Positions 1 through 11,469 of a stretch of 64,000 nt of DNA are shown here, piece after piece; position 1 is the first letter of the stretch, and the number at the start of each line of letters is the position of its first letter. Source of the stretch: Zelopaecilomyces penicillatus (taxonomy: Eukaryota; Ascomycota; Sordariomycetes; Hypocreales; Pseudodiploosporaceae); the NCBI GenBank assembly GCA_005765155.1, contig VCCP01000007.1, forward strand, positions 2,001,501 to 2,065,500, given 5' to 3'. The translations under genes were made by a program, and so were the position numbers. The notes below the pieces were generated by a model. It did not search any database, was not told the DNA's origin, and saw nothing but the letters and a program-made list of their open reading frames with translations.

Positions 1-1631
1 TCCTAGTACTTTTAGTAGTGTGAGAAGCGATACTGTGGGAAATCTTACCTCCAATATGTTCGCTCCGTAGTCACTCACATCGTAAGGAGTATACTGACCC
101 ATCCACATTAACCGCTTAACGGTATCGACATTGTCATCCCTCAACAACTGTGACCAGCATAACTCACTGCCATGTCTTATTATTCTCAGAGGCATAATAC
201 GAGGGCAGATGTCATAATAACCATCAGCATGCGGCATAGAAGAATATGACAACTTGAATCCCCGCGAACATAGCCAAGCCCTTGGCATGAATGTAATTCT
301 GAGTAGAAAATACACCTCGCTTCGCATCTGTTGTCGAGCCTTTACTCTAAACTTGCGCAAGTAAACGTGTAGAGATCCAACCCTAGTGCTGAATTCAATG
401 TGCGATTTGTAGAATGTAACAGTAGATGACCGGATATTACAATCTACACCATCTCCGGCCGGTAATGGTGGGGCTTGTGACATTATTGGCATCTCAAAAC
501 TTCGTGACACCTGATTGCTAAGGTCTCGATTAGGTAACTCTGTTACTGCACAATTGGAAGAAAATAAAGCAGCAAGCTCCTGGCTGTGCACCTCGTGGGA
601 AATAGCTGATACTACCCCTTCGACAACCCCCTGTGAATTTTTAAAGCGCGGGCCATGCAGCTCTTGCTCCTGCAAACCCTTGAGCTCGGCTCGCACAGCT
701 AGTCCAATGATGTTGGCGAGTTCTGGACCATCAATTGTCATGGCTATTGTTTGGCTAACAGATGTTGCAACTTGGCTAGAGTTGCCAAGTCTTTGCTGGC
801 GCACCTGGCGTTCCAGTCGCTGGAGGGTTTTGGTTGTGTTCTTATTGCCTGTCCGAATACTGGCTTGAATGGCATCCAAGTTCTGTGTGTGGGATGAGAG
901 AACATCGCTGGTGCTTTCATGTGCCGTTTGAAACTGTGACACTAGTGTGTTGTGCTGCTGTGTCGCCCGATCCGATGTCCCTTGTTGCTCTCTTCCAATG
1001 GATTGTAATTCGTTCTTTACCTCTTTCAAGGTCTGATGATGTGATATATCCACAACGCTGGCCGTCATGAAATTAGCACGTCCCAGGCTAACTATTTAAA
1101 CTTCACAAGTATTATGCTTACCGGCCGATCGTTGCGAGAGCCAAACTGGCCGAACTCTTGCGTTGCTCAAGTCGTTGTATAAGATCTTGAATAGTATCCT
1201 TTGAACGGATGAATTTAATCTTGTCATGCCATGGTACTTCTTGCGTTGTAGGCAAAAAGTCATTCAAGATCCTCATGTCACCATGATACGCGTTGGCAAT
1301 CTTTTTGATAGTGTCAAAGAGCACAGCATGATGTATCCCAAACTCCGGTGAAGTTTGAGCTTGATTTAGCACTTGCTTCAATCCGTTGATGTGCGTTGCG
1401 GTCTCTTCGAGCTCTAATATTAACCACAGTTAGTTGGGCTAGGCAAGAGCAAGCGCAAGTAGTGATCAACAACGATTAGTTCAAGATCTTACCATGTCGC
1501 AGTCTTTGGACATCTTTCTGGTGATTCTTTAGCGATTTGACAAAATTGGACGCTTTTTGCGAAATTTTGAGAGCCACATCGAGTAGCTGTAGAGAGGCAG
1601 CGACCCCGCCTAATACTTCTAGTCCTGACAT
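1..1631 (-). CDS. Fungal N-domain/ankyrin-type protein, 5' part (3' end beyond window)
   Basis: Three exons join in frame: 1493-1631, 1122-1413 and 1057 down to the edge, with GTAAGA/GTAAGC donors and TTAG/CCAG acceptors. A further donor-like GTAAGA at 48-43 may end exon 3 at 49. The N-terminus (MSGLEVLGGVAASLQLLDV, then a helical stretch up to about residue 110) is the hydrophobic/helical domain that fungi place in front of NACHT, ankyrin or other signalling proteins (SesA/PigL_N-like families). A Gln-rich, probably coiled-coil linker follows. The last readable part, with DNVDTVKRLMWMGQYTPYDV, looks like the start of ankyrin-type repeats. In related proteins such N-domains act as self-assembly or signalling modules in non-self recognition; that role here is inference. 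Start chosen at the Met that opens the conserved N-domain. No stop codon was met in about 490 codons. Domain assignment fairly sure, function unknown. Confidence 0.7.
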
Positions 1632-2557
1632 CTCAAAAAGCGATGGTGGACGTTGAGCGAAGAGCCCATGGACCTCCACGGCACGGTTGGGAGGAGGAAT
1701 GGTACCAAGATAGATGGACTGCAAGGGCAAAAAAGGCAAATTCAAATGGTTTGGGTCGAAATTCGTTGACAACAAGGCCCTTCGGTGAGAGATATAGAGT
1801 GAGGCTGTGAACTTTTGCAGCATGCATGTATGCACCCAACAACCAATCAGCCCTTCGACCACGACCAACCACCCACCGAGAACCGCCTCGCGAACAGCCC
1901 GTGGTAGTGTTGAGACATAGAACAGCCTAATAAACCATGAAAAGCTCGCTACAAGCAGAAGTACAGATGTCTAGCGGTGTAAGCGCTCACAGAAGCTGGC
2001 TGTGTTGAGTCTCGATATGCTCTTGGGACAGACATTTCCCTCGACACACCACGAGCTGCTTTAATCCTTATTATAATTTCTCATAGCTTTTAGGAATAAG
2101 CGTTGCAGAATCATCTTCTGTAAAGGACAATTCATGAGTAAATCAGTTGCAATGAGGGCCCCTTTCCGAACCTTTCTGACATTTCGGTTCCACTGGTGCC
2201 AAAGTCGAGCACGACTAGGGATTTGATGGTTTAACCTATACCGAGCTTGGCTTTGAGAAGTCTCTACCGGTATGTTGTAGGTAATATGAATGAATGTGAA
2301 AGCTTCTCTCATAGTGCTAAGTTGGCAAATTTCCGGGACAAGGACAGCGCAGTGCACATACATCTAAGAACTCTTTAGACGATACCGCAATGTCAAACCA
2401 TCGTAGCATCTTGAAGTTACCATCTTCTTGAGTGGCAATGTCGGATTGAGTAGGAGTAACTCATTTATCGAAAACATATATATTTTCTAGGAGCGAAATA
2501 ACATGCTTTTGATGTATTCTTCATTACACCCATGACATTGCATCATCCATCACCGCT
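1632..2557. other. Intergenic region, no gene supported
   Basis: This lies between the start of the ankyrin-type gene and the 3' end of the carboxypeptidase gene. A 100-codon minus-strand reading frame at 2061-2363 shows no recognisable domain and no splice continuation, so it is not called. The stretch probably holds the promoter of the ankyrin-type gene and the carboxypeptidase 3' UTR. Confidence 0.5.
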
Positions 2558-4395
2558 TTAGCACCCTCTCTTGAAGCATGGAATCTTGACTGTGCCCTTG
2601 CCCAACTTCGTCTTCTGCTGGGTAACGTTCCTCAACTGAGGAAGAGTAAATGGTGTCTTATCACTCAAGCTATGGACCCTGCCCAGCAATTTCTCAAGAT
2701 GCCGGAATGCTCCCGCCCCCGAATACTCGGGACCCTCGTGTCCAGCAAGCTCCGTCACGACCAAAGTCAATCCACGTTCATGGTGCGTTGTTCCCAGCAC
2801 GCCTGCACCTTGCGGTAGGTTCGCGCCGTAAAAGTCTGTTTTTTGCGAATCGGGATCGAAGCCGTACAGGGGCACGTAAAAGGGATCGCTAGGGGCCGTC
2901 TGGAACCCGAGTTTGCCGCCCCAAGTCATATTCTGCAAGCCAAGAAGGACGCCATTGAGAGGTAGTACGTAGTCTTTGGAGCCGTGTGCCAAGATAACGT
3001 TTTGGGTCTTGTCAATGACGTGAGGAAGCTCGTAACGATCCGGAGGGCTGGACTCGTCCCCATCAGTAGTGTTGAAGACGCCGTCAACGCACTGGGACCA
3101 TGCGACACTCAAGGGTGCATGAATGGCCTTTTTGACATCTAGACGGTCAAAATAGGGCTTTCCAGATAGAGGATCCTGAACCTTGGGGCAGCGATCCTGA
3201 ATGTTGTAGACGTTGAAGCAAGGGTTTTTTATGGTAGCCTCGGTTGCCAAGATCTCAAATATGTCTCCGCATTCACCCTCATATGTTTGAGTACCATTAG
3301 GGAAAGTCTTGACTCCGGGAGCAGTTTTCGGTGCCGGGCCAGAAGGTGGATAGGTGAGATATTTCTTGTGGTAGTCAGTGTAGCCGCAAGTGTCAGAAAT
3401 GTTCTGAATACGCTGCCGAGCGCTGTCATCAAGCGGAATCAAGTCATGGTACTGCTCCATGAAAGAAGCCACGGGCACATTAGACTGGACTGTACCGTCG
3501 GCGAATAAGGGGTCGTACATGAGCAAGCCCTTGAGGTTGTGATGCTGTGTATCTTTGGCGCTGAGCATGTGACTCGCGATGAAAGGACCGTACGTGCCAC
3601 CGTAGGACTCGGCCGCAATGTAAACCTTCCAGCCCTGCATGCTAAAAGTTTCGATGAAGTTCTTCCAAAAGCCTAGGAACTGCTCTGCCAACTCATCCTC
3701 ATTGGTGATGGTGGCATTGCCAGTGGAGAAGCCAACGGTGACGGGCTGTTCAACCCAGACAACGTTTGTCAGGAGCTGCCAGCCAAAGGGGTTGCGCGTG
3801 GGGTTTGGCGTGCCAGGTTGCCAGAGAAAGGGGCCGTTTTCTTGGAGGAATCCCAAGAGAGAAGAGCAGCCGGGCTGGTGAATCCCACATTGTTAGTGAG
3901 GGGGTAAAACTACGGTGTTGAAATAGCGGACTTACACCTCCATTGAGCCAAATAACAATCTCCTTCTTGCGCTGGGCCTCCTCGTTGACTGTGGGGAAGA
4001 ACCAGAAGAACAAATTGTCTCTCTCATTGGCGCGTGTGCTGATGGGGAGCTGACCAGCGTAAGACTCGCCCACATCGAAATCGACCTCGGGCACCTTCTT
4101 GCCATCAACAGAAAACTCTGTAATGAGGTTTCAGTTAGAGAGTGTTCCATTTCACAGCCATTGAAAGAGTGAACCCACTGGAAGTTGCCTCGTTGAGGAA
4201 GCGAGGCTTGCTGCTGCTGGCTTCGTGTTCGCTGGCTCGTACGTCCAACAAGCTATCTCGTTCTTGGAAGGCCCTGTAGCGAGTGGATGAATGGCCATGC
4301 AATGCCTGAACCAATTGGTCAGCCTGGGCGTTGCGCGCGATGACGGTGCCCGTCCAGAGGGCTGCCCATGACAACAGCAGCACGTTTGTCTTCAT
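2558..4395 (-). CDS. Secreted serine carboxypeptidase, peptidase family S10 (carboxypeptidase S1-like)
   Basis: Three exons: 4179-4395, 3936-4117 and 2558-3874 (571 residues). The introns are GTGGGT...TTACAG and GTAAGT...ACCAG, and the joins rebuild SKFSVDGKKVPEVDFDVGES and the oxyanion motif WLNGGPGCSS. The family removes C-terminal amino acids from peptides at acidic pH. The catalytic triad is visible: Ser223 in AESYGGTY, Asp434 in GSKDYVLPLNG and His512 in AGHEGPEYS; the EGP context after the His is as in carboxypeptidase S1-type enzymes rather than carboxypeptidase Y. The N-terminus MKTNVLLLSWAALWTGTVIA is a signal peptide, so a secreted or vacuolar enzyme is expected. Several NxT/NxS sites (NATIT, NGTQT, NMTW, NVTQ) fit glycosylation. 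Length is normal for the family and no damage is seen. A TATA box lies about 90 nt upstream of the start. Confidence 0.93.
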
Positions 4396-4486
4396 GCTTG
4401 GTGATGCGGCGGTTCTTCACAGGAGTCCGACCTCGTTTGCAAAGGGATGCGGAAAGACCAACAGCCCTGCGAAGGTACACCGTTCC

Positions 4487-4495
4487 CCTTTTATA
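4487..4495 (-). promoter_or_regulatory. TATA box of the S10 carboxypeptidase gene
   Basis: On the minus strand the sequence reads TATAAAAGG, about 92 nt upstream of the ATG at 4395. Spacing and match to the consensus fit a core promoter for the carboxypeptidase gene. The transcription start itself cannot be read from sequence. Confidence 0.6.
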
Positions 4496-5672
4496 CTTGT
4501 GCACAACGACGCTCAGGTTCGACAATGTCTCAACGAAGCATGACGACGTGGAGATAACTGCCCGGACCCAGACCACCAATGCAGCCTACCACACGGCAGG
4601 TTGCAGACAATGGAACGTCGCCATTCCAAATTCGCCATGTCCCGGCGATTTATCCGAGGCGAGGCGTCGATCAGCCCGTTTGGCACTATTGTCATTGCCT
4701 GCAGAATGGCGAGGGAGATGCCGTCAAGCCGTGCGGAGGAGGAGACACAGCCAGCCAACAACCAACCACATGGATCTGCAGCATGAAGGCGTGTTTGCTT
4801 CTGCACCGACAATTTGCGGGTTGGTCTGCGAGATAAGAGGCTGGTGGTGTCAGCAAGTGATGAATCAGCACTAATACTGTATTCTGTATCTCTGCAACCT
4901 TGATAGCATTCACAGAGGCAGAAGTCTCATTGTCGGATGCTGCGTGCCGGATGATTCAACCAGAGGACAAAAGTGCATCTGGAGAATTGGAGGTTGTTGC
5001 GGCTCAATCGGCATTGCACTGCCTGTTCTGCCGACCAGTTGCCTGTTTCGGGAGGCTTAGTGATGCTGAAAGGCTACTACTGCACTAAGATGTGGCCTGC
5101 GATCCACTTTCCGGCACTTGTGCGCCCTGAAGTCCCCTGAAGCCTCCCAAAATTCCCCAACGGTTCTCCAAGCTTCCCCAAAAAGCACAGTAGATCTAAC
5201 ATGACGCCATCGAGACTTTGGGGAGATGGTGGGATAGCAAAGTTCCATTGCATCAAGAGGTGCCTTGATTTGTCCAGGGTTAAGTATCACCGGAAATTAC
5301 TCAGCTATGCACGCTTTCCCAATGGGGGCGAGCAGATGTTATGGTGTAATAACTAACATATTGTGGCAAATTGCTCTACTTGAAGTGGGATATGGCGATG
5401 GTTCTCAATTTCCTGCGTGTACAACAATTTTGAAGAGGGCATTGATAGGCATAAGGGTACGTTATATAGGTAGCATGAGTGGCTGGCCGGATCTCTTTCC
5501 GCACTTGTGCATGGAAGATAAATTAGTGCGCTATCACGGATATACTATAGTCCGGCTCGATTCTCGAACGCTTAGCCTCGCTGCCAAATAATACCCATGT
5601 AGATAATTCAGCAGCAAAATAGTACCGACGCGACACCGGGAATATCGCAGTCTCTAGCAGGACCCCGTTGTC
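4496..5672. other. Divergent intergenic region between carboxypeptidase and prp22
   Basis: Both flanking genes start here and read outward, so the region should carry two promoters. The short reading frames inside it lack conserved motifs and plausible splice partners. No RNA gene or repeat was recognised. Confidence 0.5.
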
Positions 5673-8600
5673 ATGGATGACCTTCTCAACCTAGAGCTCC
5701 TGTCGCTTGTGTCCAAGGTCACTTCGGAACTGCAAAATCATGTTGGCATCAACGACAAGACCCTTGCCGAGTTCCTCATTGCCCAGCGCCTCGAGAGTGA
5801 TTCCAGCGATGGCTTTCGCAAGAAGCTCGACGGCCTCGGTGCCGACTTTCCCGCGAGTTTGGTCGACAGTATAGACCGTCTGGTGCGGGCGATGCACCCC
5901 AAGTTCAAAGGGAACAAAAACAACAACGACATCGAAATGGAGCAGCATGCCTCCCGAACTCTGGAGGAGAAGGAACAGGTCTTCAGTGGTCTTGCGCTTC
6001 CAGACAAGCCGCTCGATGGTGGCGAGGGCGGAGGAGATGCGATCGATGACACCTTGGCGCTGCTAGAGGGACTTGAAGGCAAAGCAAAGAAAGAGAAAGC
6101 GTCAAGGAAGCGGAGTCGAAGCCCAATTCCAGACGATGATGCCAACGAAGGCAGGAGGCGGCGGCGCAACAGATCTCGATCTCGAGACCGAAGGAGAAAA
6201 GACAAACACAGGTCACGGTCACGGTCGCAGGATCGTGGGGATGAGGACTGGCGAGATGGCTTCCGGGATTCTAAAAAGAGTGGAAGAGGCCGAAGGCGCT
6301 ATGAGGACGACGATAACGATGACAAGTATCGTCGCGCGCCTGAGCGGGAAGTCGACGACGCACCACAGCTACACAAAATCTACGAAGGCCATGTTACAGG
6401 TATCAAGGATTTCGGCGCATTTATTAATATTCATCACATCAGAGGCAAGGTGGATGGCCTCGTTCACATTTCCCGCATATCATCTGGCCAACGCGTAAAC
6501 CATCCCTCAGATCTACTTTCCATGGGACAGACTGTATGGATTAAGATCAACAGTATTGAAGGCTCCAGAATTGGCCTATCAATGAAAGAGGTGGATCAGG
6601 AGACTGGTATGGATCTCCAACCACAGGCCCGGCTGACGACTGGCGCGAACATGGAGGCTATTGGAGGCGGGAGGCATGGGCTTGCAAACGATATTCCTGC
6701 CATGCCCCGCGATACGTTGGGGCCACCACGACAACATAAGAAAAGAATGACATCGCCTGAAAGATGGGAGATTAGGCAGCTCATCGCCTCTGGTGTGGCA
6801 AAGGCATCAGATTACCCCGAATTAGAGGAAGACTATAACGCGACTCTGCGAGGGGACGGAGGGATGGAACTAGAGGAGGATGTTGATATCGAAGTTCGAG
6901 AAGAGGAGCCTCCGTTCTTGGCCGGCCAAACCAAACAGTCCCTAGAGCTATCCCCCATTCGAGTGGTCAAAGCACCAGATGGTTCTATGAATCGCGCAGC
7001 CATGTCAGGCACTAATCTCTCAAAGGAGAGAAAGGAACTGAAGCAACAGGAGGCTGAAGCTAAGACCAAGGAAGAATCGAAAGAGAACCTAGCTGCCCAA
7101 TGGCACGACCCGATGGCGGATCCGGACAAGCGCAAATTCGCAAGTGACCTGAGATCCTCGAGGATGAACGCCGCATCCGAGGAGGTGCCTGAATGGAAGA
7201 GGACGGTCATCCCCAAGAATCAGTCACTCGGCAAACGCACAAATTTGAGTATCAAGGAGCAGCGTGAATCTCTACCAGTTTACGCTTTCCGGACACAACT
7301 AATACAGGCCGTTCATGATAACCAAATCATGATTGTTGTTGGAGAGACTGGTTCAGGAAAAACTACCCAATTGACGCAGTACTTTGCCGAGGCTGGGTTC
7401 GCCAATGACGGCATCGTTGGCTGTACCCAGCCGCGTCGAGTGGCTGCCATGTCCGTTGCCAAGCGTGTGTCTGAGGAGGTTGGCTGCAAGCTTGGTGAGG
7501 AAGTCGGTTATAATGTTCGTTTCGACGACTGCACTAGCCCTGCAACAAAGATCAAGTACTTGACCGACGGTATGCTGCAACGAGAGATTCTAATGGACCC
7601 GGATATGTCCCGCTACTCAATCATCATGCTTGACGAGGCCCACGAACGGACGATTGCCACCGATGTGCTCTTTGCACTTCTCAAGAAAGCTTTAAAGAGG
7701 AGAGCCGATCTCAAGGTTATTGTAACCTCGGCCACTCTTGATGCGGACAAGTTTTCCGCCTACTTCAACGAGTGCCCCATTTTCACGATTCCTGGAAGAA
7801 CATTCCCTGTTGAGATTCTCTACTCCCGAGAACCCGAGTCTGACTATCTGGATACCGCATTGGTCACGGTTATGCAGATTCATCTCACAGAGCCGAAAGG
7901 TGATATTCTTCTCTTTTTAACTGGACAGGAAGAAATCGACACATCGTGTGAGATCTTGTATGAACGAATGAAAGCTTTGGGGCCTAGTGTTCCTGAGTTG
8001 CTCATCTTACCGGTCTACTCGCAACTACCCAGTGAAATGCAGAGTCGAATCTTCGATCCCGCCCCAGCTGGAAGCCGCAAAGTTGTCATTGCCACCAATA
8101 TCGCAGAGACTTCCATCACCATTGACGAAATCTACTATGTAGTGGACCCTGGGTTCGTTAAGCAAAACGCGTACGATCCTAAGCTCGGCATGGACTCTTT
8201 GGTGGTGACGCCCATCTCACAGGCGCAGGCAAATCAGAGATCCGGCAGAGCTGGTCGTACTGGTCCCGGAAAATGCTTCCGGTTGTATACTGAGGCAGCT
8301 TTCCAGTCTGAGATGTTACCAACGACGATTCCGGAAATCCAACGGCGAAACCTGTCGCACACTATTCTCATGCTTAAAGCCATGGGTATCAATGATCTTT
8401 TGCACTTTGACTTTATGGACCCGCCACCTATCAATACCATGTTAACAGCGCTTGAAGAGCTCTACGCGCTTAGTGCATTAGATGATGAAGGGTTGTTGAC
8501 ACGTTTGGGGCGAAAAATGGCCGATTTCCCAATAGAACCGTCATTGGCAAAAGTCCTCATTGCGGCTGTCGACCATCAGTGCTCTGACGAGATTCTTAGC

Positions 8601-9269
8601 ATTATTGCCATGCTCAATCTCCCGAACGTCTTTTATCGACCCAAGGAGAAACAGTCTCAGGCAGACCAAAAGAAGTCCAAGTTTCACGATCCACATGGCG
8701 ACCATCTAACTCTGCTTAATGTCTACAACTCGTGGAAATACAGCGGCTACTCTAGCCCTTGGTGTTTTGAAAATTACATCCAGGCTCGATCGATGAAGCG
8801 CGCCAAGGATGTGCGAGATCAAATTGTCAAAATCATGGATCGATATAGGCACCCAGTCGTATCCTGCGGCCGCGATACGCAGAAAGTCCGACAAGCGCTC
8901 TGTACCGGCTTCTTCCGCAACGCCGCGCGTAAGGACCCCCAAGAAGGCTACAAGACGCTCATTGAGGGCACACCGGTATACCTACACCCGAGCTCGGCAT
9001 TGTTCGGCAAGCAAGCGGAATGGGTCATCTATCACACACTGGTGCTGACGACAAAGGAGTACATGCATTGCACGACGAGCATCGAGCCCAAGTGGCTGGT
9101 TGAGGCGGCACCGACATTCTTCAAAGTGGCGGGCACAGACAAGATGAGCAAGCGGAAGCAGGCGGAGAGAATCCAGCCACTGTATAATAAATTTGCTGGG
9201 GAGGACGACTGGAGACTGAGTGCACAGAGAAGGGGAGGCAGAGGCGGTGGTGGTGGTACTTGGGGATAA
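5673..9269 (+). CDS. prp22: Pre-mRNA splicing DEAH-box RNA helicase Prp22 (DHX8)
   Basis: A single uninterrupted 1198-codon frame. Prp22 releases mature mRNA from the spliceosome after exon ligation and proofreads 3' splice-site choice; it acts in the nucleus. Visible in order: a short N-terminal helical domain, an RS-rich stretch around residues 145-190, an S1 RNA-binding domain at about 233-305 (KIYEGHVTGIKDFGAFINI), then the helicase core. The core has motif I GETGSGKTTQ at about 557, DEAH at 654-657, SAT at 686-688 and QRSGRAGR at 855-862. A ratchet/OB-fold region follows (CTGFFRNAARKDPQEGYKTL). The S1 domain before the DEAH core separates Prp22 from Prp2, Prp16 and Prp43. Length agrees with yeast and human orthologues. 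It ends in a short Gly-rich tail. Unlike nearly all its neighbours it has no intron. Confidence 0.97.
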   Translation: MDDLLNLELLSLVSKVTSELQNHVGINDKTLAEFLIAQRLESDSSDGFRKKLDGLGADFPASLVDSIDRLVRAMHPKFKGNKNNNDIEMEQHASRTLEEKEQVFSGLALPDKPLDGGEGGGDAIDDTLALLEGLEGKAKKEKASRKRSRSPIPDDDANEGRRRRRNRSRSRDRRRKDKHRSRSRSQDRGDEDWRDGFRDSKKSGRGRRRYEDDDNDDKYRRAPEREVDDAPQLHKIYEGHVTGIKDFGAFINIHHIRGKVDGLVHISRISSGQRVNHPSDLLSMGQTVWIKINSIEGSRIGLSMKEVDQETGMDLQPQARLTTGANMEAIGGGRHGLANDIPAMPRDTLGPPRQHKKRMTSPERWEIRQLIASGVAKASDYPELEEDYNATLRGDGGMELEEDVDIEVREEEPPFLAGQTKQSLELSPIRVVKAPDGSMNRAAMSGTNLSKERKELKQQEAEAKTKEESKENLAAQWHDPMADPDKRKFASDLRSSRMNAASEEVPEWKRTVIPKNQSLGKRTNLSIKEQRESLPVYAFRTQLIQAVHDNQIMIVVGETGSGKTTQLTQYFAEAGFANDGIVGCTQPRRVAAMSVAKRVSEEVGCKLGEEVGYNVRFDDCTSPATKIKYLTDGMLQREILMDPDMSRYSIIMLDEAHERTIATDVLFALLKKALKRRADLKVIVTSATLDADKFSAYFNECPIFTIPGRTFPVEILYSREPESDYLDTALVTVMQIHLTEPKGDILLFLTGQEEIDTSCEILYERMKALGPSVPELLILPVYSQLPSEMQSRIFDPAPAGSRKVVIATNIAETSITIDEIYYVVDPGFVKQNAYDPKLGMDSLVVTPISQAQANQRSGRAGRTGPGKCFRLYTEAAFQSEMLPTTIPEIQRRNLSHTILMLKAMGINDLLHFDFMDPPPINTMLTALEELYALSALDDEGLLTRLGRKMADFPIEPSLAKVLIAAVDHQCSDEILSIIAMLNLPNVFYRPKEKQSQADQKKSKFHDPHGDHLTLLNVYNSWKYSGYSSPWCFENYIQARSMKRAKDVRDQIVKIMDRYRHPVVSCGRDTQKVRQALCTGFFRNAARKDPQEGYKTLIEGTPVYLHPSSALFGKQAEWVIYHTLVLTTKEYMHCTTSIEPKWLVEAAPTFFKVAGTDKMSKRKQAERIQPLYNKFAGEDDWRLSAQRRGGRGGGGGTWG

Positions 9270-9826
9270 ATGTAAAAAAGGAGTACAGCATAAGCTTCCA
9301 TGTAATAGCAATGTCTGGGCTGCTGTAGTAATATTCGGCTATCCCTGCAGTTTTTTTATCATTTTTATATGTAGTTAGTGATGAGAGTCTAAAACTATGG
9401 AGTAGGGAAACGGAATAAGGCGTACGAGGGATACGGCGCAGAGAATGTGGAACGTTGACATTGTTGTGGAGTTTTTTGACGCAGGTTGTCTGTTGTCTAC
9501 CAATATTGGATAGATTAAATTTCTGTTAGATGCCATATAACACATAGACATTACTACGCAACAGCATAGTCAGGCCATGAAAACCTTTCTTTTTGACACA
9601 ATGTTCAACAAGAAACCTATTTTTTTTAATGGCAATGCAAATAATAGCAGTGCATGCATGTATGAAAGTTTGTCTCTCTAGGTTACTCTGTCTTTGTCTG
9701 CCAGAGGTTTAGCAAAATGTTTTTCACTGATGCACTTTGCATGTAATTGTCTTGTATACGATAATAATTGCCTCGTCGTCAACCAGCTCCACCAGGAGCG
9801 AGCCGCCTGAGCTCAATCGGTGCATC
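9270..9826. other. prp22 3' flank
   Basis: AT-rich non-coding DNA that probably includes the prp22 3' UTR. Immediately before the tRNA-Lys gene (about 9810-9821) there is a short extra copy of the D-arm sequence GCTCAATCGGT, repeated inside the tRNA at 9836-9846. No gene is seen. Confidence 0.5.
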
Positions 9827-9926
9827 GCCCGGTTAGCTCAATCGGTAGAGCGTGAGACTCTTAAGTGTCACGGTTCTGATAAGTGGCGATATCTCAAGGT
9901 TGCGGGTTCGACCCCCGCATTGGGCT
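9827..9926 (+). tRNA. tRNA-Lys(CTT) with 27-nt intron
   Basis: The cloverleaf folds completely. The acceptor is GCCCGGT with ATTGGGC (two G-T pairs), the D-arm is GCTC/GAGC, the anticodon stem is TGAGA/TCTCA and the T-arm is GCGGG/CCCGC. The loop reads CTCTTA, then an intron at 9864-9890 (27 nt), then A, which places the intron between positions 37 and 38, the standard site for eukaryotic nuclear tRNA introns. The anticodon is CTT, decoding AAG. Mature length is 73 nt before CCA addition. A T-run follows downstream (TTTT at 9926-9929, then T-rich) and fits RNA polymerase III termination. Confidence 0.95.
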
Positions 9927-10639
9927 TTTCCTATAGCACTAGAATGAGAAATGAGGGCGGTTCTTTTTTTGCACTTTTGTCCTTATATGAATGAATGAGC
10001 GTACATTCTGTGCCATGAGTGAGGTTTTTTTTTAGTATGAAAGGCTAGAATATTTTTTGGAAGTTGGTACAAAACTGGTGTTGGCGCTTCTTCTTGTACG
10101 AGTGTACACTCTCAAATCCATGGTCGATTTTTGGCGCATCATATGCTAATTTTTGTGACATGTGCTGGATTTGAACATTTATCACTGAGATATCAGCAAG
10201 ACATCAGGTAAAAACACGGTGAGGAAAATGATAACCGAGACTTGCTGATCGGATATATATGCATATAAATATGATGAAGTAGAAACCTGTGTGTGCATAT
10301 AATGAAAAAGCATTTATTCTGCGATGCTAAACAGATCAAGTGGTCGTGTATAAACAGCTGACTATCCGCCAGTTATGATGTTCATCATGGTGTAGCTTGA
10401 TTACGCGGCACTCATTGGGCCATGACATATTGCAGACAGGAAATAGCTGCAAAAGCTTCATAAATGTGATGGTGTTTGCTTCATGCAATTCCGGTTGCCA
10501 TTTTGCAATGACAGAGTGCTTCCACGGAATCGGCCTCTTCAAGAGGAATGTGTTGTGCCGTTCAATGTACAAGTCCACCAGGTACAGCAGCTTGATTCTT
10601 GCCGTATTATATATTTAGCCCACTCACTATCTCCATCAG
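9927..10639. other. Non-coding stretch after tRNA-Lys
   Basis: AT-rich sequence with short reading frames only. None has motifs or splice continuity. It leads into the 3' end of the decayed secreted-protein copy. Confidence 0.45.
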
Positions 10640-10963
10640 CACCCAAAATACCTTGCTCTCCTAGTGAATCAGCCGTTATTTTCATCCACAAGAAACGCAA
10701 CGCCCTTGCAGTAATCCTCTAAGAAAACATGGCAGAAGCAGCCGCCTCCAGGGACATTGCAGGATGCAATATTCATGGTGCGTCTTTGGATAGTGTATTA
10801 GTTTTGCGAAATCTTCTCTTAAAAGTATTTGGCCCATGCCACGTCGGTCTGACATACATAGGATGACCAGCTATCGTTATAGTAGTTGGTTTGTATCTGC
10901 TTTCTGGTAGCGGAGGGTGGAGACTAACAGAGCGATGAGGAGGAAGAGTGTTTAGAAGAGCAT
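10640..10963 (-). pseudogene. Decayed copy of the adjacent small secreted cysteine-rich protein
   Basis: Read on the minus strand from the ATG at 10963, this segment parallels the intact gene at 11470-11823 along its whole length. Matches include the leucine-rich signal-peptide stretch, a block with NYYND against NYYSD, then DVAWAK against DVTWAK, then MNIASC against MNIAAC, then a CFC motif against CFC. Nucleotide similarity continues to about 10640. It is broken: codon 4 is TAA, a frameshift separates the signal-peptide part from the NYYND block, further stops follow DVAWAK and the ENNG segment, and the spacing before MNIASC is altered. At the first stop the change is C to A rather than C to T, so it does not look like simple RIP damage. 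It is an old tandem duplicate lying about 0.5 kb from its source, in the same orientation. Confidence 0.85.
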
Positions 10964-11469
10964 GGTGGCGATGGAAGGGGGTGTTGATCTTCTTTGCTAG
11001 AAGCAGCTGCTTATATTGCAATGATCTCTACTCCTCCCATTGTATGCTATACTTTAAAATGCCACTTTATACTCTCAAGTTCAAGCACGAGTATTCAACA
11101 GTGCCAAGCAGCGCTGTGGAAGGAATTGTTTTCTAGAGTCAGCTTACATGCACATCTACGATTGAGGAACTAATTATGTGATTTGCCAGTTTTCAGGTGG
11201 TACATTTTTGCAATTGCCAGATCAGAAAGCTCAGTTGAGATATCTAGTATGTAACTATGTAAATATGCTATGTATATGTATGTATGTACAATAAAAGAGT
11301 GTATGTGCGTTAATGTTGGCTATGTCGAATGGCCTGCCTATATACAGCTTTATCTTCGGCCAATCATGAGAAAATGTGCGTTTGTCGTTTCAAATATGTT
11401 CAAGCAAGTCCACCAAACCCGGCACCTCAAGTATCCCCTTTCTGCCAAGTCAAATCATCATCCCATCAA
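10964..11469. other. Spacer between pseudogene and intact secreted-protein gene
   Basis: AT-rich, with TATG-rich stretches around 11260-11290. It probably holds the remnant promoter of the pseudogene and the 3' flank of the intact paralogue. No coding signal. Confidence 0.4.
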
